Assembly: GCA_040365065.1 (NCBI GenBank)
Contig: BAABNI010000012.1
Span: 1-64,000, forward strand
From: Pelagadaptatus aseana
GTDB taxonomy: Bacteria > Pseudomonadota > Gammaproteobacteria > Pseudomonadales > Cellvibrionaceae
Length of the DNA stretch: 64,000 nt
Direction of reading: 5' to 3'
Both the position numbers and the translations under genes were made by a program. Every line of letters begins with the position of its first letter. Within the stretch, counting starts at the first letter, position 1. The notes beneath the pieces were generated by a model. That model worked only from the letters and a program-made list of their open reading frames with translations. It was not told the DNA's origin and did no database searches. Below, in pieces: positions 18,055-27,679 of the stretch.

Positions 18055-18993
18055 TTATCGAAGTTCTTTTGGCAGCGAAAAACTGATATTTTCTTCTCTG
18101 CCAGCCACTTCAACCGATGCCTGAGCGCCCAATTCCTGCAGCCTCGACACCACATCCTGCACCAGATTTTCCGGTGCAGAAGCCCCTGCGGTAATACCGA
18201 TAGCGCGCTTACTGTCGAGCCAGGCAGTCTCAATATCCTGTGGCCCGTCAATCAGATAGGACTCGGAGCCGCAGCGCTCGGCCAATTCACGCAGACGATT
18301 GGAATTGGAGCTATTGGGTGAACCAACGACCAACACCAGATCATTTTCCAGGGCCAGTTGTTTCACCGCATCCTGACGATTCTGGGTGGCGTAGCAAATG
18401 TCGTCTTTGCGAGGCCCCTGAATATTGGGAAACTTTTCACGCAAAGCATCAATCACTTTGGCTGTATCATCCATGGACAGAGTCGTCTGGGTAACGAAAT
18501 ACAGGTTATTCGGATCATTAACTTCGAGGCGGGACACATCCGCTTCATCCTCCACCAGGTAGATAGCGCCACCCTGAGCAGCATCGTACTGCCCCATGGT
18601 GCCTTCCACCTCAGGGTGCCCTTCGTGTCCGATCAAAACACACTCAGCGCCGGAACCGGAATAGCGAACCACTTCCATATGCACTTTGGTCACCAACGGG
18701 CAGGTGGCATCAAAGACTCTTAAACCCCGATTTGCCGCTTCTTCCCGCACCGCTTTGGAGACACCGTGGGCACTGAAAATCACAATGACATCGTCCGGCA
18801 CTTCATCCAGCTCTTCAACAAACACCGCGCCACGACCACGCAAACTATCGACTACAAATTTATTGTGAACCACCTCATGACGGACATAGATAGGCGCACC
18901 AAAAACATCAAGCGCCCGGTTCACAATATCGATTGCACGATCCACTCCGGCACAGAAGCCACGGGGATTCGCCAGATGAATATCCATAGTCAT
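18055..18993 (-). CDS. ispH: 4-Hydroxy-3-methylbut-2-enyl diphosphate reductase
   Basis: Last enzyme of the MEP isoprenoid pathway; reduces HMBPP to IPP and DMAPP with an iron-sulfur cluster. The three cluster cysteines are visible in NPRGFCAGV, FDATCPLVTKVH and DDICYATQNRQDAV, and the substrate-contact motif GHEGHPEVEGTMG is intact. ATG at 18993 is preferred; a GTG one codon earlier and an ATG at 18987 are also possible. The product is 312 residues, normal for the family. It is the last gene of the minus-strand run murJ, ribF, ileS, lspA, fkpB, ispH. Confidence 0.96.
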   Translation of the reverse strand: MTMDIHLANPRGFCAGVDRAIDIVNRALDVFGAPIYVRHEVVHNKFVVDSLRGRGAVFVEELDEVPDDVIVIFSAHGVSKAVREEAANRGLRVFDATCPLVTKVHMEVVRYSGSGAECVLIGHEGHPEVEGTMGQYDAAQGGAIYLVEDEADVSRLEVNDPNNLYFVTQTTLSMDDTAKVIDALREKFPNIQGPRKDDICYATQNRQDAVKQLALENDLVLVVGSPNSSNSNRLRELAERCGSESYLIDGPQDIETAWLDSKRAIGITAGASAPENLVQDVVSRLQELGAQASVEVAGREENISFSLPKELR

Positions 18994-19014
18994 CACTTCT
19001 ACCTGAACAGGTTA

Positions 19015-19458
19015 TTACTGAGCCGCTGGGGCTACATCAATAATTTCAACTTCAAAGACAATATCGCGACCAGCCAGCGGGTGATTAAAATCGATGGTAA
19101 CGGTTTCATCATCAAAACCATAAACAACGCCAGGCATTTCAGCCTTCTGGGCATCGGCGAAAGACAGCATTAAGCCTTCTACCAATTCGATATCTTCGGG
19201 AAACTGGCTGCGGGGCATTTCCTGCCGATTATTGGTGTTAATCGCACCAAAGCCATCTTCAGGTTTGATAACAAAAGCACCCTTTTCTCCAGTCTGCAAA
19301 CCGAACAGCGCCTTTTCAAAACCGGGCAGCAGACTGCCATCGCCGACTGCAAAAGACGCCGGAGTTTTATCGAAAGTGGAATCCACCACATCACCATTTT
19401 CCAGTTTTATAGCAAAATGCAGGGTAACCTGAGTACCCTCACCAATTGTTTGACTCAT
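19015..19458 (-). CDS. fkpB: FKBP-type peptidyl-prolyl isomerase FkpB (SlpA)
   Basis: Cytoplasmic proline isomerase and chaperone of the SlyD/SlpA type. The FKBP half-motifs GTQVTLHFAIKLENGDVVDS and GDGSLLPGFEKALFGLQTGEKG flank an insert-in-flap domain (PEDGFGAINTNNRQEMPRSQF). It lacks the His/Cys-rich metal tail of SlyD, which places it with SlpA/FkpB. The product is 147 residues. It lies between lspA and ispH, the same position as in E. coli and Pseudomonas, with 21 bases to ispH. Confidence 0.94.
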   Translation of the reverse strand: MSQTIGEGTQVTLHFAIKLENGDVVDSTFDKTPASFAVGDGSLLPGFEKALFGLQTGEKGAFVIKPEDGFGAINTNNRQEMPRSQFPEDIELVEGLMLSFADAQKAEMPGVVYGFDDETVTIDFNHPLAGRDIVFEVEIIDVAPAAQ

Positions 19459-19490
19459 AACTTTCTACTGCTGTTAAAAACTTTTAAAAA

Positions 19491-19988
19491 TTAAGCCGCA
19501 TCCGCCGGCTTCTTAAAACTGCCCAAAAGCAGGATAGCGGCACCGGCAACGATGGCACTGTCGGCCAGATTGAAGGCAGGCCAATAGTGTTGTTGATAGT
19601 GGAGCACAATAAAATCCACCACATAGCCCAACATCACTCGATCGTATAAATTGCCCAGCGCGCCACCAAGAACCAGAGCCAACGCCAGTGACTCCCAGAA
19701 ATTGCTGTTTTTAAGACGAGCCAGCCACACCACCAGCACCACACTGACCACGCTGGCAACCACACCAAAAAACCAGCGCTGCCATCCACCGGCATCACTC
19801 AGAAAACTGAATGCGGCACCGGTGTTATGCAACAGTGTAAAATTGAAAAAATCGGTAATGACCCACGGTTGCCCATAGACAAAGCTGGCACTGACCCACA
19901 TCTTACTGCCCTGATCGAGCAGCAAGACCAACAGAGCCAGCCCATACCATTTCCACACCGACTGATGCACTGTCATAACTCCGGCCAT
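19491..19988 (-). CDS. lspA: Lipoprotein signal peptidase II
   Basis: Inner-membrane aspartyl protease that removes the signal peptide of diacylglyceryl-prolipoproteins, including BamD and the small lipoprotein near 58 kb. Four hydrophobic helices are visible, and the catalytic aspartates lie in GGALGNLYDRVMLGYVVDF and FNLADSAIVAG. The N-terminal motif LDQGSKMWV is present. I chose the ATG at 19988, which overlaps the ileS stop as TGATG; an internal ATG at 19976 is an alternative. The product is 165 residues. Confidence 0.95.
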   Translation of the reverse strand: MAGVMTVHQSVWKWYGLALLVLLLDQGSKMWVSASFVYGQPWVITDFFNFTLLHNTGAAFSFLSDAGGWQRWFFGVVASVVSVVLVVWLARLKNSNFWESLALALVLGGALGNLYDRVMLGYVVDFIVLHYQQHYWPAFNLADSAIVAGAAILLLGSFKKPADAA

Positions 19989-22786
19989 CAAGCGAACAGA
20001 CGCTGCTCACCCTCGCCAGCAACGTTATCTACGCAGCGGCCACACAGCTCGGGATGCTCTTCGAACGAGCCAACGTCTTCACGGACATGCCAGCAGCGTG
20101 TGCACTTTTCACCCGCAGCTTTTTCTACCAATACGGACAGACCCTCAACTTCGGTCACTTCCGCACCTGCGACATCTCCCACAACCACCTCCGCTTTTGA
20201 GGCAATCAGGATAAAGCGCAACTCATCACCGAGCTCACTCAAACGATCGGCCAGGGATTGGTCGCAGGCCAGAGTAACGGACGCCTGCAGAGAGCCCCCC
20301 ACAACGCCCTCGGAGCGTTTGGCTTCAATCACCTTGTTAACGGCGTCTTTGACATTGGCTACAAAGTCCCAGTAATCACTGCCCTTCTCTACCGAGGCCG
20401 GCAATCTTGGCAACTCGTACCACTCAGAAACAAACACCGGCTCACTGTGCTCACCGGGAATCTGTGCCCAGATCTCATCCGCGGTAAAGCTCAGAATCGG
20501 CGCAATCCAGCGGGCAAAGGCCTCAACGATATGATACAGCGCCGTCTGTGCCGAGCGACGGGCAACACTGTTTTCCTGAGTGGTGTACTGGCGATCCTTG
20601 ATGATGTCCAGATAGAAGCCACCCAGATCCACCACACAGTAGTTGTGCAGCTTCTGGTAAATCATATGAAAGTTGTAGCTGTCATAGGCTTCAATAATTT
20701 CTTCCTGCAACTGCGCCGCGCGCTCAACCGCGTAGCGATCCAGCGACAACATGTCTTCCGGCGCCAGAGCATCGCTGACAGGGTCAAAACCGTTGAGGTT
20801 CGACAACAGGAAACGGGCCGTATTGCGAATCCGACGATAAGAATCAGCCGTACGCTTGAGAATTTCACCGGAAACACGCATCTCACCACTGAAATCCGTG
20901 GCGGCAACCCAAAGCCGAAGGACATCGGCACCCAAATCATTCACAACCTTCTGTGGCGGAATAACATTGCCTAGTGACTTGGACATCTTGTGACCTTTCT
21001 CATCCACGGTAAAACCGTGGGTCAGAACCGCTTTATAGGGCGGCACACCATTGATGGCCATGGACGTTTTCAGGGATGACTGGAACCAGCCACGGTGTTG
21101 ATCTGAGCCTTCCAGATACAGATCCGCCGGAAATTGCAGCTCATCACGCTCACGCATCACAGCGTGATGGGTGACACCGGAATCAAACCATACATCCAGA
21201 GTATCGGTTACCTTGGTGTACTGGTCGGCGTCTTCACCCAACAACTCAGCGGCATCCAAATCAAACCAGGCATCCATCCCCTCAGCTTCAACCTTGGTTG
21301 CTACCTGCTCAATCAATTGGTTGGTGCTCGGGTGCAACTCCTGGGTGTCTTTGTGGACAAACAGAGCGATGGGCACTCCCCAGGTACGCTGACGGGAGAT
21401 ACACCAATCGGGGCTGGAATCGAGCATGCTGTCGATACGCGCGCGTCCCCAATCGGGAATCCACTGTACGTTTTCTACGGCTTCTTTAACATCACCCAAC
21501 AGGTGGTTTTTGGTCATGCTGACAAACCACTGCGGAGTTGCACGGAAAATCAATGGCGTTTTGGTCCGCCAACAGTGGGGATAGCTGTGAGTAATCTTGG
21601 TGGCATGCAACAGTGCGCCCCGCTCTTCCAGAACAGCCAGCACCTTGTCATCGACCTTGTATACATGCTCACCGGCAAACAGCTCAACACCGTCACGATA
21701 GACACCGTGATCATCGATATAATTCAGGGTTTCAATACCATTGGCCGATCCAACGTTGAAATCGTCCACACCATGATCCGGAGCGGTATGCACACAGCCG
21801 GTACCCGCATCGGTGGTCACATGGTCGCCAAGAATAACCGGCACAATGCGATCATAGAATGGGTGATTCAGCTCCAGCCCTCCCAACTTGGCACCTGTGG
21901 TGCGACCCACAATTTCAAATGATTCAATTCCTGCACGCGCCATAACAGACTCATGCAGTGCCTCGGCCAGCAGCAAGCGTTCAGCACCGGCCTGCACCAC
22001 CACATAATCCAGATCGGCATGCATACTCACTGCCTGACTCGCCGGCAATGTCCAGGGGGTTGTGGTCCAGATAACCACCGATACGGTTCCATCACCCCCG
22101 AGATCCGCAACGGCAGATTCCAGTTTTGCCATATCGGCCACCGGGTAGCGAACATCAATGGAGTTGGAGGTCTTGTCCTGATATTCCACTTCGGCCTCAG
22201 CCAGCGCGGAACCACCCACCACACTCCAATAAACCGGCTTAAAGCCCTTATGCAGATGCCCATTCTCGGCGATTTTCCCCAGCGCGCGAATGATGTCCGC
22301 CTCGAACTTGTAATCCATGGTCAGGTAGGGCTTGTCCCAATCACCCTGAATACCCAGACGGATAAAGTCTTTTTTCTGACCTTCTACCTGTTTGGCCGCA
22401 TAGTCCCGGCACTTCTTGCGGAAGGTCTTGAAATCCACCTTGACGCCGGCCTTGCCAATTTTCTTCTCGACGTTGTGCTCAATCGGAAGGCCATGACAAT
22501 CCCAGCCAGGAATGTAAGGGGCATCAAAACCGCTCAGGGTTTTCGACTTGATGATGATGTCTTTAAGAATTTTGTTAACCGAGTGGCCAATGTGAATATC
22601 ACCATTAGCGTAGGGAGGCCCATCGTGCAGGATAAACTTTTCCCGGCCCGAGCGAGCCTTGCGAATCACTTCGTAGAGTTTGTTGTCCTGCCATTTTTTC
22701 AGCATCTGGGGCTCGCGTTGTGCCAGATTGGCCTTCATGGCAAAAGCCGTCTTGGGTAGATTCAAAGTGGCTTTGTAGTCGGTCAT
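19988..22786 (-). CDS. ileS: Isoleucyl-tRNA synthetase
   Basis: Class I aminoacyl-tRNA synthetase charging tRNA-Ile, with an editing domain that removes valine. The HIGH motif appears in PPYANGDIHIGHSVNKI and the KMSKS motif in GHKMSKSLGN. A C-terminal zinc-binding region CTRCWHVREDVGSFEEHP...CGRC is complete, as in the bacterial eubacterial-type enzymes. At 932 residues the length is standard. It is coupled to lspA by a one-base overlap and preceded by ribF with 55 bases between. Confidence 0.98.
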   Translation of the reverse strand: MTDYKATLNLPKTAFAMKANLAQREPQMLKKWQDNKLYEVIRKARSGREKFILHDGPPYANGDIHIGHSVNKILKDIIIKSKTLSGFDAPYIPGWDCHGLPIEHNVEKKIGKAGVKVDFKTFRKKCRDYAAKQVEGQKKDFIRLGIQGDWDKPYLTMDYKFEADIIRALGKIAENGHLHKGFKPVYWSVVGGSALAEAEVEYQDKTSNSIDVRYPVADMAKLESAVADLGGDGTVSVVIWTTTPWTLPASQAVSMHADLDYVVVQAGAERLLLAEALHESVMARAGIESFEIVGRTTGAKLGGLELNHPFYDRIVPVILGDHVTTDAGTGCVHTAPDHGVDDFNVGSANGIETLNYIDDHGVYRDGVELFAGEHVYKVDDKVLAVLEERGALLHATKITHSYPHCWRTKTPLIFRATPQWFVSMTKNHLLGDVKEAVENVQWIPDWGRARIDSMLDSSPDWCISRQRTWGVPIALFVHKDTQELHPSTNQLIEQVATKVEAEGMDAWFDLDAAELLGEDADQYTKVTDTLDVWFDSGVTHHAVMRERDELQFPADLYLEGSDQHRGWFQSSLKTSMAINGVPPYKAVLTHGFTVDEKGHKMSKSLGNVIPPQKVVNDLGADVLRLWVAATDFSGEMRVSGEILKRTADSYRRIRNTARFLLSNLNGFDPVSDALAPEDMLSLDRYAVERAAQLQEEIIEAYDSYNFHMIYQKLHNYCVVDLGGFYLDIIKDRQYTTQENSVARRSAQTALYHIVEAFARWIAPILSFTADEIWAQIPGEHSEPVFVSEWYELPRLPASVEKGSDYWDFVANVKDAVNKVIEAKRSEGVVGGSLQASVTLACDQSLADRLSELGDELRFILIASKAEVVVGDVAGAEVTEVEGLSVLVEKAAGEKCTRCWHVREDVGSFEEHPELCGRCVDNVAGEGEQRLFA

Positions 22787-22841
22787 AGTTCTGCGTACTC
22801 TAAATGTAAATTTGGCTCAAAGTTGTTTACCCGCTCAGGGG

Positions 22842-23792
22842 TTACTCTGCAGCGGCAAAATAGGCTTTGGCCTGATCGATATCGTTGTATATCTGTTGCT
22901 TTAAAGCATCCAGTGATTCAAATTTTTGCTCATCACGTAACTTCTGCAAAAATCTGACGGTCAAAATCTTGCCGTACAGATCACCGGCAAAATCCAAAAG
23001 ATGCACCTCAAGAATGGGCTTAAGCTGTTCGTTAATGGTCGGGCGAACTCCAACATTGGCAACACCGGCAGCGCTTGTGCCATCCGCCAAGGTAGCTTCC
23101 ACGGCAAACACACCGCGCAATGGCGCCCGATAGCGATGCAGGGCCACATTGGCGGTGGGCACACCCCACTGCCGCCCTAACTGCTGGCCGAAACCAACGT
23201 GACCGGCAATGGTATAAGGTCTTCCCAACAGGGTTTCAGCCTGATGCAAATTGGCCTGTTCAAGCTCGCCCCGAATTCGGGTGCTGCTGACTCGCTGGCC
23301 ATCCATTTCGAAGGTGTGGGTATCCTGAACCTCAAAGTCCGATGTCTTACCGACCTGCTTCAGCAATTGGTAATCACCACTGCGATCACAACCAAAGCGA
23401 AAGTCATCTCCCACCACCAGAAAGCGGGTACCCAAGCCATCAACCAAAACCTGATCAATAAATTGTTGTGCCGTCAGGCTGCGCAGGCGCTCATTGAATT
23501 GCAGACAACAAATGTAGTCGATACCGGCAGCCATTAAGGCGACGACCTTTTCACGCAGACGCATCAGACGAGGGGGCGCCTGTTCACCGGAAAAGAACTC
23601 GTGCGGCTGAGGTTCAAAAATAATAGCGACTGAGGGCAACCCAAGCTCGTGGGCGTGCTGCTTCAACTGCCGGATAATGGCCTGATGCCCCAAATGCACA
23701 CCATCGAAAGAACCAATGGTGACAACGGTCTGCTTCGGCGCACGATCTAGGTTGTGCAATCCGCGGATAAATCTGAAGGGTTGTCTTGCCAC
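22842..23792 (-). CDS. ribF: Bifunctional riboflavin kinase / FAD synthetase
   Basis: Converts riboflavin to FMN and then FAD. The N-terminal nucleotidyl-transferase domain has VTIGSFDGVHLGHQAII and LVVGDDFRFG followed by the SSTRIR motif. The C-terminal kinase domain has LLGRPYTIAGHVGFGQQLGR, the VPTANV motif and AGVANVGVRPT, then DLYGKILTVRFLQKLRDEQKF. The open frame extends upstream to 23978, but that part is not family-like; a GTG at 23792 (VARQPFRFIRG) gives 316 residues, the usual length. The ribosome site there is weak, so the exact start is uncertain. Confidence 0.94.
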   Translation of the reverse strand: MARQPFRFIRGLHNLDRAPKQTVVTIGSFDGVHLGHQAIIRQLKQHAHELGLPSVAIIFEPQPHEFFSGEQAPPRLMRLREKVVALMAAGIDYICCLQFNERLRSLTAQQFIDQVLVDGLGTRFLVVGDDFRFGCDRSGDYQLLKQVGKTSDFEVQDTHTFEMDGQRVSSTRIRGELEQANLHQAETLLGRPYTIAGHVGFGQQLGRQWGVPTANVALHRYRAPLRGVFAVEATLADGTSAAGVANVGVRPTINEQLKPILEVHLLDFAGDLYGKILTVRFLQKLRDEQKFESLDALKQQIYNDIDQAKAYFAAAE

Positions 23793-23898
23793 TGGGTTTG
23801 TCTTTCGCTGGTTTCTTCGGGTTACTGATCTGGCTGACGCACTTGTGATCAAAGGGCCGAAGTATAACCCAGTCCTGGTGCCTGTTAATACCTGGAAA

Positions 23899-25518
23899 TC
23901 AGGCCCGCGCCAGCATTTTCTTGAAATCCAGACCAGAGAACAGCAACACCAGCAGATAAACCAGCAAACCGGAACCACAGAGCAAGCCCAACACCCAGAC
24001 TCTGTGCAGCCAGCCCCAAGCAGCCCAACCGCTCAATTGGGCCAACCACCAGACAAGCAACACTCCCATAGCGAGATTTGCCAACAGCAGCTGAACCCCA
24101 AAACGCAACCAGCCCGGTGCCGGGCGCAACACCTGATCACGACGCAAACCACGGTACAACAAACCGGCATTGAGAAACGCCGAGCCCGCCGTTGCCAGAG
24201 CCAACCCCACATGCCCCATATTGAACTGGGTATAAAAGATCCAGACAAACACCAGGTTCAGCCCCATATTGGCCACCATCGCGACAATGCCGATGCGCAC
24301 TGGTGTCTTCATATCCTGCCGGGCAAAGTAACCTGGGGCCAGCACCTTGATCAGCATAAATGCCAACAAACCCAGTGCGTAGGCCCGCAAACTCCAACTG
24401 GACATCAGAATGTCATTGGCCGTGGTTTTACCGTACATAAACAGGGTCATCAGAATCGGCTCCGCCAGAATCACCAGCGCCACCGCGGCGGGCAAAGCCA
24501 CCAACAGAATCATGCGAATGGCCCAATCCAACGTTGCCGAAAATTTTTCCGGATCATCGCCTGCGTGCTGCCTGGACAGCCCCGGCAGGATGACGGTCGC
24601 CACCGCAATACCAAACACCCCGAGAGGCAACTCAGCCAGGCGATCAGAGTAATACAGCCAGGAGACACTGCCGGTGGGCAAAAACGACGCCAGCACCGTA
24701 TCGAGCAACAAATTGATCTGACTGACTGACACCCCGAACACCGCCGGGGCCATCAGAGTCAAAACCTTCTTTACCCCTTTGTCGTGCCAATCCACCTTGG
24801 GAGCAGGCATCAACCCCAGCCGCATCAAAAACGGCAGCTGAAACAGCAACTGCATCACCCCGGCGGCAAACACCCCCCAGGCCAGCGCCATTACCGGCTT
24901 GTCAAAGTGCGGGGCGGCGATCACAGCCGCCGAGATCAGGGCCACATTCAGCAGCACCGGAGTGAATGCAGGCACGGCAAAACGGTCATAGCTGTTGAGA
25001 ATCGCTCCAGCAAGTCCGGTCAGGGAAATCAGCAACAGATAGGGGAAAGTAATCCGAATCATGTCGCTGGCAAGCTGAAATTTTTCCGGCTGATCAATAA
25101 ATCCCGGCGCAAAAATTGCCGTCAATACTGGTGCACCCAATACCGCCAACGCCGTCACAAACACCAAAGTTATCCCCAGACAACCGGCAACCCGATCTAT
25201 CAGCCCCTTGATCGCCGCCTGACTGCCCTGAGTACGATACTCCGACAACACCGGCACAAAAGCCTGAGCGAAAGCCCCTTCAGCAAACAGACGTCGTAAA
25301 AAATTGGGAATCTTGAAAGCCACAAAAAAGGCATCGGCACCGGCCTCAGCACCAATAAAGCGGGCAAATACCACATCGCGAATCAGACCCAGAATCCGCG
25401 ACAGAAACGTCATCACACCAACCACCGCACTGGAGCGAAGCAAACTGGGGGGTGGTTTGACACCAGCCGGTTCCGTCACCTGACCTGCTTTTTGTTTTAT
25501 TTCTTCTGGATTATCCAA
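23899..25518 (-). CDS. murJ: Lipid II flippase MurJ
   Basis: Essential inner-membrane MOP-superfamily flippase that moves lipid II to the periplasmic face for peptidoglycan synthesis. The 539-residue protein has about 14 hydrophobic segments. The N-terminal family signature is visible in SRILGLIRDVVFARFIGA and the DAFFVAFKIPNFLRRLFAEGAFAQAFVPV stretch, with the Arg residues needed for transport. An N-terminal extension of about 25 polar residues precedes the first helix. It is the first gene of the minus-strand run ending in ispH and is divergent from the glycerate-kinase-like gene. Confidence 0.95.
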   Translation of the reverse strand: MDNPEEIKQKAGQVTEPAGVKPPPSLLRSSAVVGVMTFLSRILGLIRDVVFARFIGAEAGADAFFVAFKIPNFLRRLFAEGAFAQAFVPVLSEYRTQGSQAAIKGLIDRVAGCLGITLVFVTALAVLGAPVLTAIFAPGFIDQPEKFQLASDMIRITFPYLLLISLTGLAGAILNSYDRFAVPAFTPVLLNVALISAAVIAAPHFDKPVMALAWGVFAAGVMQLLFQLPFLMRLGLMPAPKVDWHDKGVKKVLTLMAPAVFGVSVSQINLLLDTVLASFLPTGSVSWLYYSDRLAELPLGVFGIAVATVILPGLSRQHAGDDPEKFSATLDWAIRMILLVALPAAVALVILAEPILMTLFMYGKTTANDILMSSWSLRAYALGLLAFMLIKVLAPGYFARQDMKTPVRIGIVAMVANMGLNLVFVWIFYTQFNMGHVGLALATAGSAFLNAGLLYRGLRRDQVLRPAPGWLRFGVQLLLANLAMGVLLVWWLAQLSGWAAWGWLHRVWVLGLLCGSGLLVYLLVLLFSGLDFKKMLARA

Positions 25519-25648
25519 ACCAGCCTTCTCTTACCCTGCGATGCGTTTAAAAAAAGAATTTTACACACAAGATCACCAAAGCCGTAATTTTTGCTTTAAT
25601 AGGCTCACAACACAGCACCATGACGCCTCTATTCAAGCTGGAGCCAAA

Positions 25649-26545
25649 GTGACCACACCGGATTACCTGCAACATTTTTTGCGCCAACACCGACTTCCCG
25701 ACAGTTACCTGACGACCGCAAACCAGTGGTATCAATCTCTGGCAGAGACAATAGCCCGACAAAAGACAGCCGCAGAGACCTATTTTGTCGCCATCAACGG
25801 CACTCAGGGATCCGGTAAAAGCACCCTGGCCGCGTATCTGGAAACGGAGCTGACCCACCAGCACCAACTGTCTGTAGCCGTTGTCTCAGTTGATGATTTT
25901 TATATGACCCGCCAGCAGCGCAGCGATCTGGCTTCCGACATCCACCCTTTGCTGTTAACCCGTGGCGTCCCGGGCACCCACGACGTTGAACTGGCCCACA
26001 GCACGCTGGACCAACTGTCAAAATCGGAAGGAAATATTGCCCTGCCCCGTTTTGATAAAGCCATTGATGACCGCTACCCAAGGGAAACATGGCCACAACA
26101 ACAATGCCCCTGCGACATTGTGATACTGGAAGGCTGGTGCATGGGGGCACAACCCCAGAAGACACTGGAGCCCGCTTGTAACCCACTGGAAAGAAATGAA
26201 GACCCCGAAGGAATCTGGAGACAATACGTTAACACCACCCTGCAACGGGATTACCTGCCACTGTTTAATCGCTTTAACCTGTGGATCATGCTCAAAGCGC
26301 CATCATTCAATCAGGTTTTCCAGTGGCGCCTGGAACAGGAACAGAAACTGGCGCAAGTCAGTGACGGCAACCAGATCATGTCGGAGCAACAAATCCAGCG
26401 ATTTATCCAGCATTACCAACGCCTGACAGAAAATTGCCTGCAGGAGCTGCCAAAAAAAACCCACTACTGCTTTCAACTCGATGACAAACGCCAACCCCAG
26501 TCACTGGATAATAATCTGGATCTTGATGCGCGCGCCCTATTTTGA
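25649..26545 (+). CDS. P-loop kinase, glycerate 3-kinase / GLYK-like
   Basis: The product (298 residues) has Walker A INGTQGSGKSTLAAYL, VVSVDDFYMTRQQR, a TRGVPGTHDVEL motif, LPRFDKAIDDRYP and VILEGWCMGAQP. This set is typical of the PRK/uridine-kinase-like P-loop group that includes plant D-glycerate 3-kinase and bacterial YggC-like proteins. The probable reaction is ATP-dependent phosphorylation of D-glycerate to 3-phosphoglycerate, but the substrate is inferred. GTG at 25649 has GGAG five bases upstream; the open frame reaches back to 25541 but that part looks non-coding. It stands alone between murJ and an exported unknown. Confidence 0.85.
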   Translation: MTTPDYLQHFLRQHRLPDSYLTTANQWYQSLAETIARQKTAAETYFVAINGTQGSGKSTLAAYLETELTHQHQLSVAVVSVDDFYMTRQQRSDLASDIHPLLLTRGVPGTHDVELAHSTLDQLSKSEGNIALPRFDKAIDDRYPRETWPQQQCPCDIVILEGWCMGAQPQKTLEPACNPLERNEDPEGIWRQYVNTTLQRDYLPLFNRFNLWIMLKAPSFNQVFQWRLEQEQKLAQVSDGNQIMSEQQIQRFIQHYQRLTENCLQELPKKTHYCFQLDDKRQPQSLDNNLDLDARALF

Positions 26546-26568
26546 ATGATGGGCGCGGCGGTATGACA

Positions 26569-27114
26569 TTAGAACTCGTAGTTCACACTCAAATTGATTT
26601 TGTCCCCTGACAGACGAATCTTGTAATCAACTTCCTCTGCATCACTACCGCCAATAGCCAACTTGCCCTTGCCACTGACATCGGGGACCGCCTTGCTATT
26701 GAGGAATTCATTCTCACTGCGTATGCCATCCCAATAAGTTCTTAACCCCATCTGCAGCAAAGTGGAAACAACCTTGCCCCCAAACTTCAGATCTTCACCG
26801 TCACTGTCACCAAGCCAGCGATGATTCAGAGCCCGATGCTCAACACTCATTTCTGCAGAGCGAATGTCCTCTGCAGCTCGGATCAAGGCCTCGTTATCCA
26901 GAGCCGCCGCAGGCATCAGACTGCGATAACTGCGACCATTTTTGAGGGGATTGTAGAAATTCATTTCATAGGAGACAACATCATCCGCCAGCGGCTCCTG
27001 AGCCTGAGCCACACCTGAGGAAAAAGCCATAACTGCCACCAAAGCTGCACTTTTAGCAATAACTGCCAACCCACTGCAGCCGACCAGAACATTAACGCTT
27101 TCCAAAGTTTTCAT
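26569..27114 (-). CDS. Exported protein of unknown function
   Basis: I do not recognise a family. ATG at 27114 follows a strong GGAGGAAG site. The 181-residue product has an unusually long N-terminal region before the hydrophobic stretch (AKSAALVAVMAFSSGVAQA), with cleavage likely after AQA. The mature part starts QEPLADDVVSYEMNFYNP and ends in an alternating pattern DYKIRLSGDKINLSVNYEF with terminal Phe, which may be an outer-membrane-type strand. It probably acts in the periplasm or is surface attached. It is convergent with the glycerate-kinase-like gene, with 23 bases between their ends. Confidence 0.75.
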   Translation of the reverse strand: MKTLESVNVLVGCSGLAVIAKSAALVAVMAFSSGVAQAQEPLADDVVSYEMNFYNPLKNGRSYRSLMPAAALDNEALIRAAEDIRSAEMSVEHRALNHRWLGDSDGEDLKFGGKVVSTLLQMGLRTYWDGIRSENEFLNSKAVPDVSGKGKLAIGGSDAEEVDYKIRLSGDKINLSVNYEF

Positions 27115-27313
27115 TGTGACTTCCTCCACCGAACGATAGGTCTCGTTTGTTTTGACGGTTTCAGATTAAGCCCTGGTCGGCCAAAAGTGAGTGGTGCACA
27201 GTCGCTACGAAGTGACCTGAGAAACACGCTTTGTGCACTTATGCTTTTCCTAGGTGGACACAGAGCCTGAAAAAACCAAAACGACATCTCTTGACAGAAG
27301 CTCGCAAAGCAAA

Positions 27314-27333
27314 TACTGTCTATCCATACAGTA
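27314..27333. promoter_or_regulatory. LexA (SOS) box upstream of yebG
   Basis: TACTGTCTATCCATACAGTA has the CTGT-N8-ACAG core of the gammaproteobacterial LexA operator with matching outer TA/TA bases. It lies 52 bases before the yebG start codon, where it would overlap the promoter. YebG is a known SOS gene in E. coli, so the site and gene support each other. Confidence 0.88.
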
Positions 27334-27385
27334 TTTATCTGTAAAACTTACTCCACCATATCTTTAAACACAGGAGAGCAGCGCA

Positions 27386-27679
27386 ATGGGCGTGATTGCT
27401 GTATGGAAATGCGATAGGGACGGTTCTATGTTCGACAACAAAAAAGATGCCGAAGAACACGACAAAATGCTGGAACTGGCCGCCAACATCACCTCTTTAA
27501 TTGAACAGGAGCTGGATATTGATGAAGCCCAGAGTGAGGCCATTGGCCTACTGCTGGCCAAGCGCCGGGAGACTCTCGCCAAGGCCTGCAAGGGCAAACC
27601 GGAATTACTCCTCGAGCAGCACCCTGCCGGCGACGATGCAGATGCAGATGAAAAGGTAACCAAAATCAGCGCCGCCTGA
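27386..27679 (+). CDS. yebG: YebG family SOS-induced protein
   Basis: Small DNA-damage-inducible protein whose molecular role is not established. The 97-residue sequence shows the YebG pattern: KCDRDGSMFDNKKDAEEHDKMLELAANI, then EAIGLLLAKRRETLAKACKGKPELL and an acidic tail with DDADADEK. GGAGAG lies before the ATG at 27386. Transcription is almost certainly LexA controlled, given the SOS box at 27314-27333. It is a single-gene unit between an exported unknown and rpsT. Confidence 0.88.
   Translation: MGVIAVWKCDRDGSMFDNKKDAEEHDKMLELAANITSLIEQELDIDEAQSEAIGLLLAKRRETLAKACKGKPELLLEQHPAGDDADADEKVTKISAA

Noticed and set aside
23716..24729. 337-codon open frame on the plus strand over murJ
   Set aside because: Translation is rich in Gln, His and Pro as expected for the antisense of a membrane protein; murJ is clear on the other strand.
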